A stretch of DNA of 50,205 bases from Planctomycetes bacterium UBA1662 (GTDB lineage Bacteria; Planctomycetota; UBA8108): NCBI GenBank assembly GCA_002320775.1, contig DCKY01000275.1, positions 1-50,205 of the forward strand, in the 5' to 3' direction. The position numbers and the translations under genes were made by a program. The number at the start of each line of letters is the position of its first letter. Position 1 is the stretch's first letter. The notes beneath the pieces are model-generated. The model saw only the letters and a program-made list of their open reading frames with translations. It searched no databases and had not been told where the DNA came from. This document shows, in pieces, positions 1 through 9,758 of the stretch.

Positions 1-1344
1 GGCTGGATCGGTCAGCGCAGCATCCTCGGCGTATTCGACGCGAGCGTCTCCCCCTGTGAAGGGCCTGTGGCCGGACTGGGCTGCAGCCTCGGCGACGATG
101 GACTCTCTCTCAGTTGGGTGAATCCCGACCAGGCCGACCTCGAGGGCTCGATCGTTATCACGGTTGATGGAGTCGAGGCGGCCGTGGTTTCCGGCGATTC
201 AACAAGCGCGTTGATACCATCAGATGGAGTCTCCGGTCTTGGCAGCCAGGTGTGCGTAACCAACCCCAGCGGCTTGAGTGCCTGCTGCGGGGTCTTCCCG
301 GGCACCGAGCTTTACATCAACTGCGGGGGAGCGACGCTCTCAGAGGCTGAGGGCAATACCCTCGGCGATGGCAGGACCTGGCTCGGTGACAGCGAGGACA
401 GTCCGAGCCCCTTCCTGTTGACACCCGCGGCTTCAGCCGTCGACTATACCGCGGTGAGGCGGCCGCCTTTCCAGGTGGTCGACACGCAGTTTGTCGAGCC
501 GGCCTACGTGGACAACTCTGAGCGCAGCGCGCTCTTCGCGACCCTTCGCGAAAACAACGCGGATATCGTCTACAGCGTTGCGCTGCCGCAGGGCGACTAC
601 GAGGTGACCCTGCTCTTCGCCGAGGGAGCCAACAGCCAGGGCTGTGAGGATCTTGAGGATCCGGCCCTGTCGGCGAGATATTGCCGGGTCTCGGACCTCT
701 ACCTCAATGATGAGCTGGTAGCCGACCAGTTCTCGATGCATGTTGAGGCCCAGCGCGCGCTGGGCAATGAGCTCCCCAACTCCGAATACGGGGTGGCTGT
801 CGCCAAGGGCCCCTATACCCTCGAGGGGGTCAGCCAGATCACTGTTCGTGTAGGCGATCTCCCCGGTGGAACGACCTTTCGTCCCAACAGGGCGGCGATC
901 AACGGCATCTCCATCCGCCGAAGCGGTGACGCGCCTCCGCCCGAGCTCTGCGGCAATGGGATGGATGACGATCGAGATGGAGCGACCGACTGCGATGACA
1001 GCGACTGCTCCGAGGATGCCGCCTGCGAGGTGGTGGCCGGTGAGCGCTTCGTGCGGGGAGATGCGAATTCCGATGGCAGCATCAACCTGACCGATGGAGT
1101 GATTCCGCTGCTTTTCCTGTTCTCGGGAGGCACGGCTCCTGCCTGTGCCGATGCGGCGGACACCAACGATACCGGGAATATCGAGATCACCGATGCGATC
1201 ATTATCTTCAGCTGGCTCTTCACCGGAGGAGCGGCTCCAGCCGCGCCGTCACCTGAGAGCCCGGGCTATTCGACCGAGGATTGCGGAGCGGACCCCTCGG
1301 CTGATGGCCTTGGCTGCGAGAGACAGGCCGCGGCCTGCGAGTGA
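1..1344 (+). CDS. Secreted malectin-domain protein with dockerin-like tail (5' partial)
   Basis: The frame is open from base 1, so the N-terminus lies outside the window; 447 residues are visible. The first ~100 residues look like a small beta-sandwich (fibronectin-III-like) with paired cysteines. Residues ~102-308 resemble a malectin carbohydrate-binding domain (ELYINCGG near the start, then DYEVTLLFAE). Residues ~316-342 are an acidic Asp/Cys calcium-binding-like stretch (CGNGMDDDRDGATDC). Residues ~352-447 are a dockerin-type pair of calcium-loop/helix repeats (GDANSDGSINLTDG and DTNDTGNIEITDA), ending in a Cys-rich terminus. Probably an exported or surface carbohydrate-binding protein, but any catalytic part would lie upstream and cannot be seen. 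It converges with the sugar dehydrogenase gene 44 bp away, which carries the same kind of tail. Confidence 0.8.
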   Translation, partial: GWIGQRSILGVFDASVSPCEGPVAGLGCSLGDDGLSLSWVNPDQADLEGSIVITVDGVEAAVVSGDSTSALIPSDGVSGLGSQVCVTNPSGLSACCGVFPGTELYINCGGATLSEAEGNTLGDGRTWLGDSEDSPSPFLLTPAASAVDYTAVRRPPFQVVDTQFVEPAYVDNSERSALFATLRENNADIVYSVALPQGDYEVTLLFAEGANSQGCEDLEDPALSARYCRVSDLYLNDELVADQFSMHVEAQRALGNELPNSEYGVAVAKGPYTLEGVSQITVRVGDLPGGTTFRPNRAAINGISIRRSGDAPPPELCGNGMDDDRDGATDCDDSDCSEDAACEVVAGERFVRGDANSDGSINLTDGVIPLLFLFSGGTAPACADAADTNDTGNIEITDAIIIFSWLFTGGAAPAAPSPESPGYSTEDCGADPSADGLGCERQAAACE

Positions 1345-1388
1345 GACTGCCGGGGTAGGCGGCCTCGTTTTTGAGATGCGAGGTCAGC

Positions 1389-3176
1389 CTATCCGCAGGA
1401 TTCGTAGCTCGCGCAGTCGAGACCGTCTTCACCCGTATCGGGACCGCAATCGACCGGTCCGGGAGCGGCGGGAGCTGTTCCGCCAAGGAACAGGTAGTTG
1501 AAGATGAGGATCGCATCGGTCAGGTCGAGATTTCCGTCATTGGTGCTGTCGCTGGCATCCGAGCAATCAGGGCCGGCGACCCCGAGAAAGAGGACACTGA
1601 GGATGTGAACACCATCGCTGAGATCCACGGTCGCATCGGTATTTGAGTCTCCGCGCCGGAAGCCGGACCCGCCGCCGTCTTCGATGGTCACCACCACGCG
1701 AGCGGTGTCCTGTGCGGCTCCATCACTGACGGTGACCTCGTAGGTGTATACGCCGGCGCTGAAGAAGGTGACAGCGGTGGATTCTTTGTTTGGACGTCCG
1801 ATCGTGTCATCGTCGGGACCCGAGATTTTCTCCCAGGAGAAACTCAGCTCCTGTTCGCCGTCGTCCCCATCGTCTGAGCTGGTGGCATCCAGGTAGACGA
1901 TCGCGAAGCCATTCTCTAACGGTAGGCTGGGAGGATTCGGGTTGGTCGAGATGCGCGCGTTCGGAGGATTGTTAGGCGGGTTGACCGGGATCACTCTGTA
2001 GATCGAGCCGGTGTGGGCGGCGATATAGACCTCTCCAAAACCATCGAGTCCGAAAGTCGAGATCTGCCTGAGGTTACCGGGGATACCGCGATTGAGGCCA
2101 GCGGTTCGATTGACAACCTCTCTTGCCACGCCATCCTGGACTCTCAGGGTCCGGACCCAGTTGGTGCAATAATCAGCGAAGAAATAGACTCCTTGCAGAT
2201 CAGGCATCTTGCAGCCGCGATAAACAACACCCCCTGTGAGTGAGCAACCCGATCCTGCTCCGCTGTGGCGGTATTCGTAGATCGCCCCGGTGCGCTCGCC
2301 AGCTCCGTAGGATGTTCCTGAGCTGTAGCTGTGGTTTCCTTCTCGTACTTTCCACTCGTAGTTTTCACCTCCATTGGAGTCGGCTGACTGGAAATCAATC
2401 TCCTCCCAGGCGTTCTGGCCGACATCGCCGATGTAGAGATCGTGGGCTTCTGGATCGAAGGAGAAGCGCCAGGGGTTGCGTAAGCCGATAGCCCAGATCT
2501 CGTCGCGAACCGAGCCGTTGTTGGTAAACGGGTTGTCGGCCGGGATGTCGTAGGGATCACCTCCATCGACATCGATTCGCAGCATCTTCCCAAGCAGCTG
2601 GCGTCCGTTCTGGGAGCGGTTCCCGGGGTCGCCTCCGCTGCCCCCATCGCCAAAACCAATGTAGAGGTAGCCGTCCCTGGGGGAGAAGGCCAACTGCCCG
2701 GCGTTGTGATTCGAGTAGGGCTGGCTCACCGTCAGGACGATCTGCTCAGTGTTCGAGCTCGCGGTGGTTGCCGAGGTGGCGCGGTAGCGGGCAATGACAG
2801 AGGTGCCGCCGGAGTTGGTGTAGTTGACGAAGAAATATCCGTTCTTTTGAAAGTCCGGGTGGAAGGCCAGTCCGAGAAGGCCTCTTTCCCCGCCCGAGCG
2901 AACACGGGAGGTGATGTCGAGAAAGGACCTGGAAACCAGGCTGTCGTTGGCGAGGTTGATGATCCGGATCCGGCCGCGCTGCTCTACGATGTAGAGACGG
3001 CTGGTGTCCCCTGGGGCGGCCTGGATGTCGACGGGCGAAGACAGTCCCGACACGACCAACTCAGCTGTAATCTCTTCCCCGGGGGCCGTCGCGATGCCAT
3101 CGCAGTCGAAGGCGGAGAGATTGTTTGAAAGAGAGATCAGAAGCAGAACTACAAGCGCCTTTAAGGGGAGCTTCAT
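1389..3176 (-). CDS. Secreted PQQ-type sugar (glucose/sorbosone) dehydrogenase with PKD-like and dockerin-like domains
   Basis: 595 residues. A signal peptide (MKLPLKALVVLLLISLSNNL) is followed at ~35-400 by a six-bladed glucose/sorbosone dehydrogenase propeller, recognised from GLLGLAFHPDF, YLYIGFGDGGSGGDPGNR, IWAIGLRNPWRFSFD and YIGDVGQNAWEEID. This family oxidises sugars in the periplasm with PQQ. Residues ~405-500 form a PKD-like beta-sandwich (FAIVYLDATSSDDGDDGEQE). The last ~90 residues are the paired dockerin-like tail with four cysteines that also occurs on the neighbouring gene and three others in this window. The substrate is not predictable. The gene lies downstream of the 1718-residue gene on the same strand but is separated from it by 239 bp, so it may have its own promoter. 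Confidence 0.88.
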   Translation of the reverse strand: MKLPLKALVVLLLISLSNNLSAFDCDGIATAPGEEITAELVVSGLSSPVDIQAAPGDTSRLYIVEQRGRIRIINLANDSLVSRSFLDITSRVRSGGERGLLGLAFHPDFQKNGYFFVNYTNSGGTSVIARYRATSATTASSNTEQIVLTVSQPYSNHNAGQLAFSPRDGYLYIGFGDGGSGGDPGNRSQNGRQLLGKMLRIDVDGGDPYDIPADNPFTNNGSVRDEIWAIGLRNPWRFSFDPEAHDLYIGDVGQNAWEEIDFQSADSNGGENYEWKVREGNHSYSSGTSYGAGERTGAIYEYRHSGAGSGCSLTGGVVYRGCKMPDLQGVYFFADYCTNWVRTLRVQDGVAREVVNRTAGLNRGIPGNLRQISTFGLDGFGEVYIAAHTGSIYRVIPVNPPNNPPNARISTNPNPPSLPLENGFAIVYLDATSSDDGDDGEQELSFSWEKISGPDDDTIGRPNKESTAVTFFSAGVYTYEVTVSDGAAQDTARVVVTIEDGGGSGFRRGDSNTDATVDLSDGVHILSVLFLGVAGPDCSDASDSTNDGNLDLTDAILIFNYLFLGGTAPAAPGPVDCGPDTGEDGLDCASYESCG

Positions 3177-3415
3177 AACGAAATCACCTTATCTATCAGA
3201 GCAAATCCCTGGAATGGACACTCCGTCCCCATTGAACCGCTGCCCACGTTTCCGCTCATCTTTCCAGGAGGAAAAACACAGCAGCAAAACCGATGATTGG
3301 CGTGCGGTTCGCGTTAAAACGCTCTCCGGCCGCCTCCATCTAATGGTAAACCCTGCACCCTGGAGAAATCCCCTAGATTTCCAGCCGAATGAATGAAATA
3401 ACCTGGAGCCCGGGT

Positions 3416-6400
3416 CTATTTGGTTGGCTGGGGAGTCAGGGTTACCTTCCTGAGATCAATCAGGAATTGGGAGATCGGTCCGGCAGATTGCACCCGGATC
3501 CGCTGGATCCCGCTTCGCAGGCTGATTTTTCCTATGCTGGTGGTCTTGTAATTATCCCAGGAGCCGGTGCTCTCCACCTTGAAGAGCAGTCGGCCGTCAG
3601 CGGTGACGAGCTGAGCCTGGTTACCAGCGGTCGATGGCGTGCAGGCCCATTCGATGGTGACCTCGTATTTTCCCGCCGCGGGAATCTCGATCTTCCACAC
3701 GGCCATGTCATCCACTCCGCTCCACATGCCGAGATTTCCGTAACGTTTTTCAAGCTGGATCGATCTGCCGTAGATAGAGCAGGTGTCGGTCGAGAGCGTC
3801 AGCTCGCCCGCGGCGTTGACCTCGACCTTGCGCGGCGTGTTGCCAGGGAATTTCTTCGGCTCCGGGTACTGTTCCTGGAGGGCGGCAATCAGGTCAGCGA
3901 CCGATTGGGGGTCCAGATCTTTCTCCAGTCCTTCCGGCATCATCGATTTACCGTTCGACTCGAGTCGAGCGAGTCGGTTGCGCAGGAAGACGGTCTTCTT
4001 GCCTTCCTTCGCCAGCAGGGTCACGCTGGTGCCGGTCTCCTCGCTGATGATCCCTGTGGTGATTCTTCCATCGGTCGTTATCGCCGTGTACTGGGTGTAT
4101 TTTCTTTCCACCCCCAGGTTCGGGTCGAGCAGGGCGGTGAGCAGCGCGTCGGTTGATTTGTCGACGAGGGCGGTAAGGTTTGGTCCGAGATGGTGGCCTG
4201 CGTCACCAAGGCGATGGCAGGGGGTACAGTATTTCTCAAAGACGGCGAATCCTTTTCCGGGATCGGCCTTGAGGGTCTTGACCACCTGGTATTTCCTGAT
4301 GACCGCGGCGCGGTCCGCGTTCGCCGCACCAAGCAGGGCTTTCGCTCTTTTGCGCAAGGAGGCGTTGGGATGGCTGGTGAGACCGGCTCGCTCGAGGGCA
4401 TCGAGTTCACCCTTGGAGACCCGACCCGATTCCATGGCATCGAGGAGGGTCGGCAGCCACTCTTCCCGCCTGAGGATCAGGGTGAGGATCCGTGAGCGAA
4501 TGGAGGGCGCCTGTCCTTTCCAGCCGCTGAGCAGGAGACCGGGAATCTCCGGGCTCACGAACCGCGCCAGGCTGTCGACAGCCAGCTCCTGCAGGGCCAG
4601 CTCGTTGCGAATGTTCAGCAGGTCTGCGAGAGCCCGCGGGGTTCCAGCCGGCATGGCGTCAAGAGACGGGCTGTACCCAAGGAGCCGAATGGCCGCGTAG
4701 CGGAGGTCTCGAGGGGTCTTGGCATCCCGGATGATGGCGGCGGCGGATTGGACCAGCTGGATGACGGGCTCTCGCGCCTTGGCGAGCTCCTTGTTGAAGG
4801 GGCTGTCCTTTCGGGCTGAGCTTTCGGCCAGGCCGGAGAGCGCGTTCAATTGCCAGGGAGCGTAGCTCTCCTTCCCTTCCGGTTTGCGGGTGATCTCTTC
4901 GAGCACGGTGGCGATGGCGCGGGGCTTGCCGAAGGCGCCGGCCAACGGCAGGAGCTTCGCGCTGAGGGTCCGGGCGATTTTTTGCTGCTGTGAGCTTCCC
5001 TGGGCGCCGGCAAAGACCACGGCGATCAGCTCCTCGAGGTTGTTCTCCGCGGAGCTCATGACGGCGGCCGTAATGTACTGGTCGCCGGCGTTGGCCAGCG
5101 CGAGCTTGCCGAGCGCTCTTCCGGCCTGGGGCGCGTCCCATTCTCCAAGGCTGTAGGCGAGCTGCAGGCGAACGTGGGCATCAGGGTCCTCCCCAAGCTT
5201 GAGAGCCGCCTGCTGCAGCTCGGGAGTGTCCTGGAGCAAGGGTTCCGAGAGACGAAGCGCGTGCCGCCTCACGCCCGGATGTCGATCGCCGAGAGCCGCG
5301 GTGAGGGTCTCGACCATGAGTTTTCGCCCGGCTTCTTTTCGCAGGGTTCCAAGAGCGCAGAGGGCCTGGACTCTTCCCGGAGCACCGGCGGCTTCAAGGG
5401 CGAGACGCGCGAGCAGGGGTGCCGCCTCCGCCGGTCGCGAGCGGGAGAGCAGCTGGTGGGCGAAGTCCCGGACCCAGCCATTGGGGCTGGTGGTGGCGGT
5501 CGCCAAGCTGGCCGGGGTCGCGCTGTCGGGGGAACTTAGCGGCGCGAGCGGACGCGTATTCCCCGCCGCCGGCACCACCCTGTAGATTCGTCCCATCCTG
5601 TCGCCCGCGCGTACGTTCAGCTTTTTGAAGTTACCCTCGTAGAAATACTGCGGGTGTTCGATGACTCCGCGGTACATGTCGGCGATCCAGAGCCCTCCAT
5701 CCGGTCCGGTGCGGATCATCGTCGGTCGGAACCAATTGTCGCTCGAGGCGAGGAACTCCGAGCGCTCCTCGCCGCTGGCCCTGCTGGAGCCGAAGGTGAC
5801 CCCTCTCGGCTCCAGGATGATTCGGTGGACAAGGTTGTGAACCGGCTCACTGACAAAGGCGTTGCCGTTGAAGCCGGGTCCGAGCAGCTTATCCCGGTAG
5901 ATCGTGAGTCCATTGGCGGAGGTGAAGTGGTTGGCGCCGTGCTGATCGTTGTAGCGAGGCATGAGCCGGCTGCGGGGATAGACCCTGCTGGCGTTCGGAG
6001 CGACGGTCAAGGTGGCTCCGGGTCCGGAGAAATGGGGGTTTCGCCTCATGTAAGAGTCCATGAGGACAAAGTGGAACATGGGGCGGGGATTCTGGCAGCC
6101 GAACCAGTTTCCCCAGTCGTCCCGGGTTGTGGAGAACTGGGTCTGGCCAGTGCAGGTGTCGAGGAGCCCCTCGTCTGGACGAATACGAAAGTCGCGACCG
6201 TTGATGTTGGTGGTCTTTCCTGTCAGGAGTGAACGGATCTTACCGCCGCTGTCTCCATTGGCGCAGTGGATCCAGCCGTCCAGACCCCAGGCCAGGGTGT
6301 TGACCCTGTGCTGCTGGTTGCCCAGGCCGAAGCCTGAGTAGAGCTTGCTGGTCTTGTCGGCCTTGCCATCTCCATCGGTGTCTTCAGCGTAGATGATGTC

Positions 6401-8572
6401 GGGGGCGGCGGTTACGAGGACTCCTTCGCCCCACGGGCGAACGCCGGTGGGGAAGTTCAGGCCTTCGAGAAAGATGGTCGAAGTGTCGTAGACTCCATCG
6501 GAATCGGTGTCTTCGAGGTAGACCACCTTGCCTCCCTCTCTGGCATCTCCGGTTTTTCCCAGTGGGTAGTCGATCATCTCGGCGACCCAGAGCTTTCCAT
6601 CAGCTCCCCAGTCAAAGGCTACCGGATCTCGCACCAGGGGCTCGGCCGCCATCAGCTCGACCCGCAGCCCGGGCCTGGTTCGAATGCTTCTGAGCGATGC
6701 CAGGGGCGTCCTGGGGCCCGGCTCCAGACCCCTGAGCAGGCCGGTGAAGGATCGGCGGTCGACCAGGTTGGGTTTTCCCGAGGTCTTTTCGTTCTGAATC
6801 CAGAGATGGCTTGAATGCACGAAGGCTCCCAGGTTCATTCCCTTGCTCACAAAGGGGGGGATGGCCTTGGGGTCGTCCTTCCCGGGGATTCTTTTCCCGG
6901 CAAGCACCCGGCGGGCCCAGCCTTTTTCCATCGAGGAGAAGAGGTCAAGGGAGTAGGTCTCATCGTTGGAGTAGACCAGGTCATCTCTCAAATCCTCGTC
7001 GACATCGATGAATCTCAGTCCGGCATCGCGCCCCTCTTTATCGACGAGCAGGGCTCCCTCGGGGAGGTCGAAAGAGAGCCTGCGCCACAGCGCGGCCTTC
7101 CGGTCCCGGCGGAAGATCGCCTGGCGGGTGGGGTTGGAGACAATCAGCTCGCAGATCCCATCCTTGTCGAGGTCCCGCAGCCGAACCCCCTGGTCGATTC
7201 CCTCAAGGGCGGTGTAGATGGGCTCTCCATCGATTTCAAGCCCCCGCAGCAGGGTCGGGTCTTCGACCCATGCGCCAGCCTGGAAATGCCAGCCGCCCGA
7301 TTGTTCGCGGCTCCTGCAGATCATGCTGGCCGCTCCGTCTTCACGCACGACGCCGAAACGCACGCCGGAGTCGATGCCGGCTCTCTCCGCCCGGCGCTCA
7401 ATGAGCTTCACAGGCAGGGGGCTTTCGACCCAGGTCGAGCGTTCCGCGGACCAGAGCCTGGTCTTCCGGACCCTGGCGTTTCCGATGAGGACATCCATGA
7501 AGCCATCCCTGTCGAGGTCCAGCAGCCGGACTCCGTTCCCCGTTCCTTTTTCGCCCCGGAGGGTCTCGTCCCCGAGGAGGTTCACCCGGATCCTCTCGGC
7601 CGCCTCGTCAAAGTTGAGGAACTTGACCTTTTTGCCGTAGCTCCTGACCGCGTGATCGATCAGGTCGACGAGCTGGGTATTCCGGATCCAGCCATGGGGG
7701 TGGAAGATCAGGCTGAAGGTACCTTTCTTGACCGCGTAGGTGTCGAGGGCGGCCTTCAGGTCGTTCACCGTTACCGGGTTGTTGACTCCGTGGAGCTTCT
7801 GGGCCTGCCAGTCACTGGGTACGGCGCATGGAAATTGCCAGCAGAGCCTGCCGATGATGTAGGGGTAGGGGTAGTTCTCGACGGTGTTGACGTAGGATTC
7901 GAAGGGGACGTATTTGCGGAATTTTTCCCGCTCATCTTCATCTACCAGGAGCCCGCGGGGCAGCTCGATGTCGTCGGCGGTTGGGATGTTGCAGATGGAC
8001 GAGTCGATGGTCAGGAAGTTTCCCGCCGGGGTGACGCGGTTGAAGATCTCGGCGAAGAATCGCGGGCTGGGGGTGTTCAGCGAGTCCATGCACGGCATTC
8101 GAAAGGCGACCGGGAGATTGCCTTCAACCTTTGTCATGAGATCGATGCAGCGGTCAAAGGTTGATTTCGCCTTGAGGAAGTCATTCCCGTTCAGGAGCGG
8201 GCAGGGATGGTCGATGGTGTGGGTCTCCAGGCTGAGTCCCTCCGCCAGCCAGGTCTGCAGGTGGGGCTCCGTCGGGGGGATGGAGTTGGTCATGATGCTG
8301 ATGGGAGCGCGGCCGTCGATTTTTTTCAGGCGATCGAGGATCGGCCGCAGGTAGTTCTCGTAGTGGCCGACATCCCGCATGTCATCGATGGAGAGGACCA
8401 CGGCCAGCTCGACGCCCTTCTCGCCGATCCACTGGGGGGTTGTCAGCCTGGGGAAGTCGAGAGAGACGTAGTAGGGATCGTTTTCATCCAGGTAGGCGAG
8501 CCGGTTTCCATCCGCCGCAAGGCAATGGTAGCTCAGGAAGACGATCCAGATGGTTGCTGCGGCTTTGTACAT
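3416..8572 (-). CDS. Giant exported polysaccharide deacetylase / PVC-type dehydrogenase / HEAT / cytochrome c protein
   Basis: 1718 residues with a signal peptide (MYKAAATIWIVFLSYHCLAA). Domains in order: a NodB-like polysaccharide deacetylase at ~40-320 (SIDDM as the DD motif, THTIDHPC as the HxxxH metal site near 117); three FG-GAP/VCBS-like calcium repeats at ~335-590 (LLDLDRDGFMDVLIG, LRDLDKDGICELIVS, FIDVDEDLRDDLVYS); a Pirellula/Verrucomicrobium-type membrane-bound dehydrogenase propeller at ~634-1000 (LWVAEMIDYP, EDTDSDGVYD); HEAT-like helical repeats to ~1420; a heme domain with CTPCH near 1450; and a C-terminal beta-sandwich carbohydrate-binding-like domain at ~1594-1710. The propeller-HEAT-heme core is a known planctomycete/verrucomicrobial arrangement. 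The deacetylase and VCBS front end is the unusual addition. Likely a periplasmic or surface polysaccharide-modifying redox enzyme (inference). It starts 28 bp after serC and is probably cotranscribed with it. Confidence 0.87.
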   Translation of the reverse strand: MYKAAATIWIVFLSYHCLAADGNRLAYLDENDPYYVSLDFPRLTTPQWIGEKGVELAVVLSIDDMRDVGHYENYLRPILDRLKKIDGRAPISIMTNSIPPTEPHLQTWLAEGLSLETHTIDHPCPLLNGNDFLKAKSTFDRCIDLMTKVEGNLPVAFRMPCMDSLNTPSPRFFAEIFNRVTPAGNFLTIDSSICNIPTADDIELPRGLLVDEDEREKFRKYVPFESYVNTVENYPYPYIIGRLCWQFPCAVPSDWQAQKLHGVNNPVTVNDLKAALDTYAVKKGTFSLIFHPHGWIRNTQLVDLIDHAVRSYGKKVKFLNFDEAAERIRVNLLGDETLRGEKGTGNGVRLLDLDRDGFMDVLIGNARVRKTRLWSAERSTWVESPLPVKLIERRAERAGIDSGVRFGVVREDGAASMICRSREQSGGWHFQAGAWVEDPTLLRGLEIDGEPIYTALEGIDQGVRLRDLDKDGICELIVSNPTRQAIFRRDRKAALWRRLSFDLPEGALLVDKEGRDAGLRFIDVDEDLRDDLVYSNDETYSLDLFSSMEKGWARRVLAGKRIPGKDDPKAIPPFVSKGMNLGAFVHSSHLWIQNEKTSGKPNLVDRRSFTGLLRGLEPGPRTPLASLRSIRTRPGLRVELMAAEPLVRDPVAFDWGADGKLWVAEMIDYPLGKTGDAREGGKVVYLEDTDSDGVYDTSTIFLEGLNFPTGVRPWGEGVLVTAAPDIIYAEDTDGDGKADKTSKLYSGFGLGNQQHRVNTLAWGLDGWIHCANGDSGGKIRSLLTGKTTNINGRDFRIRPDEGLLDTCTGQTQFSTTRDDWGNWFGCQNPRPMFHFVLMDSYMRRNPHFSGPGATLTVAPNASRVYPRSRLMPRYNDQHGANHFTSANGLTIYRDKLLGPGFNGNAFVSEPVHNLVHRIILEPRGVTFGSSRASGEERSEFLASSDNWFRPTMIRTGPDGGLWIADMYRGVIEHPQYFYEGNFKKLNVRAGDRMGRIYRVVPAAGNTRPLAPLSSPDSATPASLATATTSPNGWVRDFAHQLLSRSRPAEAAPLLARLALEAAGAPGRVQALCALGTLRKEAGRKLMVETLTAALGDRHPGVRRHALRLSEPLLQDTPELQQAALKLGEDPDAHVRLQLAYSLGEWDAPQAGRALGKLALANAGDQYITAAVMSSAENNLEELIAVVFAGAQGSSQQQKIARTLSAKLLPLAGAFGKPRAIATVLEEITRKPEGKESYAPWQLNALSGLAESSARKDSPFNKELAKAREPVIQLVQSAAAIIRDAKTPRDLRYAAIRLLGYSPSLDAMPAGTPRALADLLNIRNELALQELAVDSLARFVSPEIPGLLLSGWKGQAPSIRSRILTLILRREEWLPTLLDAMESGRVSKGELDALERAGLTSHPNASLRKRAKALLGAANADRAAVIRKYQVVKTLKADPGKGFAVFEKYCTPCHRLGDAGHHLGPNLTALVDKSTDALLTALLDPNLGVERKYTQYTAITTDGRITTGIISEETGTSVTLLAKEGKKTVFLRNRLARLESNGKSMMPEGLEKDLDPQSVADLIAALQEQYPEPKKFPGNTPRKVEVNAAGELTLSTDTCSIYGRSIQLEKRYGNLGMWSGVDDMAVWKIEIPAAGKYEVTIEWACTPSTAGNQAQLVTADGRLLFKVESTGSWDNYKTTSIGKISLRSGIQRIRVQSAGPISQFLIDLRKVTLTPQPTK

Positions 8573-8600
8573 GAGCTTGGCTGCTTTTCAATCGGGGGGC

Positions 8601-9758
8601 TTACGCAGGTGAATCATTCCTGGTTTCTTTAAAGGCCCAGTCAAGCCAGGGGAAGAGGGCCTCGAGGTCGGAGGTCTCTACTGTTCCGCCGCCCCAGATT
8701 CGGAGCCCGGGCGGAGCTGCGGCGTAGGAACCAATATCCCAGGCGGCTCCCTCTTCGGCGAGCATGGCGACAAGACGCTTTTCGATGGCGCTCTGCTCTT
8801 CTACGCCCTGGGCGGCGAACCAGGGGTCGACAATTTTCAGACAGATCGAGGTACAGGATCTTGTCGCGGGATCGGTCGCGAGGAAGTCGATCCATTCGCT
8901 CCTGTCGACCCAGGCCGAGACCGCCTCCAGGTTTTTCTCGCTCCGTGCCGCGAGCCCCCCGGCGCCGCCGATGGAATCTACCCAGCGCAGGCCGTCGAGG
9001 GCGTCCTCCACGCAGAGCAGGGAGGGAGTGTTGATCGTGCTTCCTTCGAAGATGCCGCTGATGAGTTTTCCGTTCTTTTTCAGGCGGAAGAGCTTTGGCA
9101 GGGGCCTCTCGGGCTGGTAGCTATCAAGGCGTTCGATGGCTCTCGGGCTAAGAATGATGATTCCATGCTGGGCCTCGCCTCCCAGGACCTTCTGCCAGGA
9201 GTAGGTGGTCACGTCGAGCCTGTCCCAGGGAAGCTCCATCGCGTAGACGGCCGAGGTGGCATCGCAGATGCTGAGGCCTTCCCTGTTTTCGGCGATCCAG
9301 CTTCCATCGGGAACCCTGACGCCGGAGGTTGTTCCATTCCAGGTGAAGACGACATCCCTGGAGGGGTCGGCCTGGGTCAGGTCGGGCAGGCTGCCGTATT
9401 CGGCCTCGAATACCCGCGTATCCTCGATACCGAGCTGGTTGATGATCTCATCGGCCCAGCCCCTGGAGAAGCTCTCCCAGGCGAAGACATCCACTCCCCT
9501 TGCGCCGAGCAGGTTCCACAAGGCCATCTCAACGGCCGCTGTGTCGGAGCCTCCGATGATTCCAACCAGGTAGTCCGCCGGCAGCCCAAGCAGGTTTTTT
9601 GATCTCTCGATGACTTCTGTGAGCCGGGCCTTTCCTTCTGTGGATCGATGCGATCTCCCCAGGCAGGCGTTTTCCAGGGCGGCCAGATTCCAGCCGGGGC
9701 GTTTGGCGCAGGGACCGGAAGAAAAGCTGGGGTTTTCTGGTTTCTTACCGGGCTTCAT
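8601..9758 (-). CDS. serC: Phosphoserine aminotransferase
   Basis: 385 residues, a normal length for the alpha-proteobacterial/Methanosarcina-type SerC. The start matches the family's typical N-terminus (PSFSSGPCAKRPGW). IGGSDTAAVEMALWNLLG contributes to the cofactor pocket, and the PLP-binding lysine lies in SWQKVLGGEAQHG near residue 190. The enzyme transfers the amino group from glutamate to 3-phosphohydroxypyruvate in cytoplasmic serine biosynthesis; in some bacteria it also serves pyridoxal phosphate synthesis. A good sigma-70-type promoter lies 42-71 bp upstream. The next gene on the strand is the exported 1718-residue protein, which has no evident metabolic link. Confidence 0.95.
   Translation of the reverse strand: MKPGKKPENPSFSSGPCAKRPGWNLAALENACLGRSHRSTEGKARLTEVIERSKNLLGLPADYLVGIIGGSDTAAVEMALWNLLGARGVDVFAWESFSRGWADEIINQLGIEDTRVFEAEYGSLPDLTQADPSRDVVFTWNGTTSGVRVPDGSWIAENREGLSICDATSAVYAMELPWDRLDVTTYSWQKVLGGEAQHGIIILSPRAIERLDSYQPERPLPKLFRLKKNGKLISGIFEGSTINTPSLLCVEDALDGLRWVDSIGGAGGLAARSEKNLEAVSAWVDRSEWIDFLATDPATRSCTSICLKIVDPWFAAQGVEEQSAIEKRLVAMLAEEGAAWDIGSYAAAPPGLRIWGGGTVETSDLEALFPWLDWAFKETRNDSPA

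Noticed and set aside
6815..8164. 449-residue plus-strand open frame
   Set aside because: Antisense to the deacetylase and VCBS part of the 1718-residue gene; no domain recognised.
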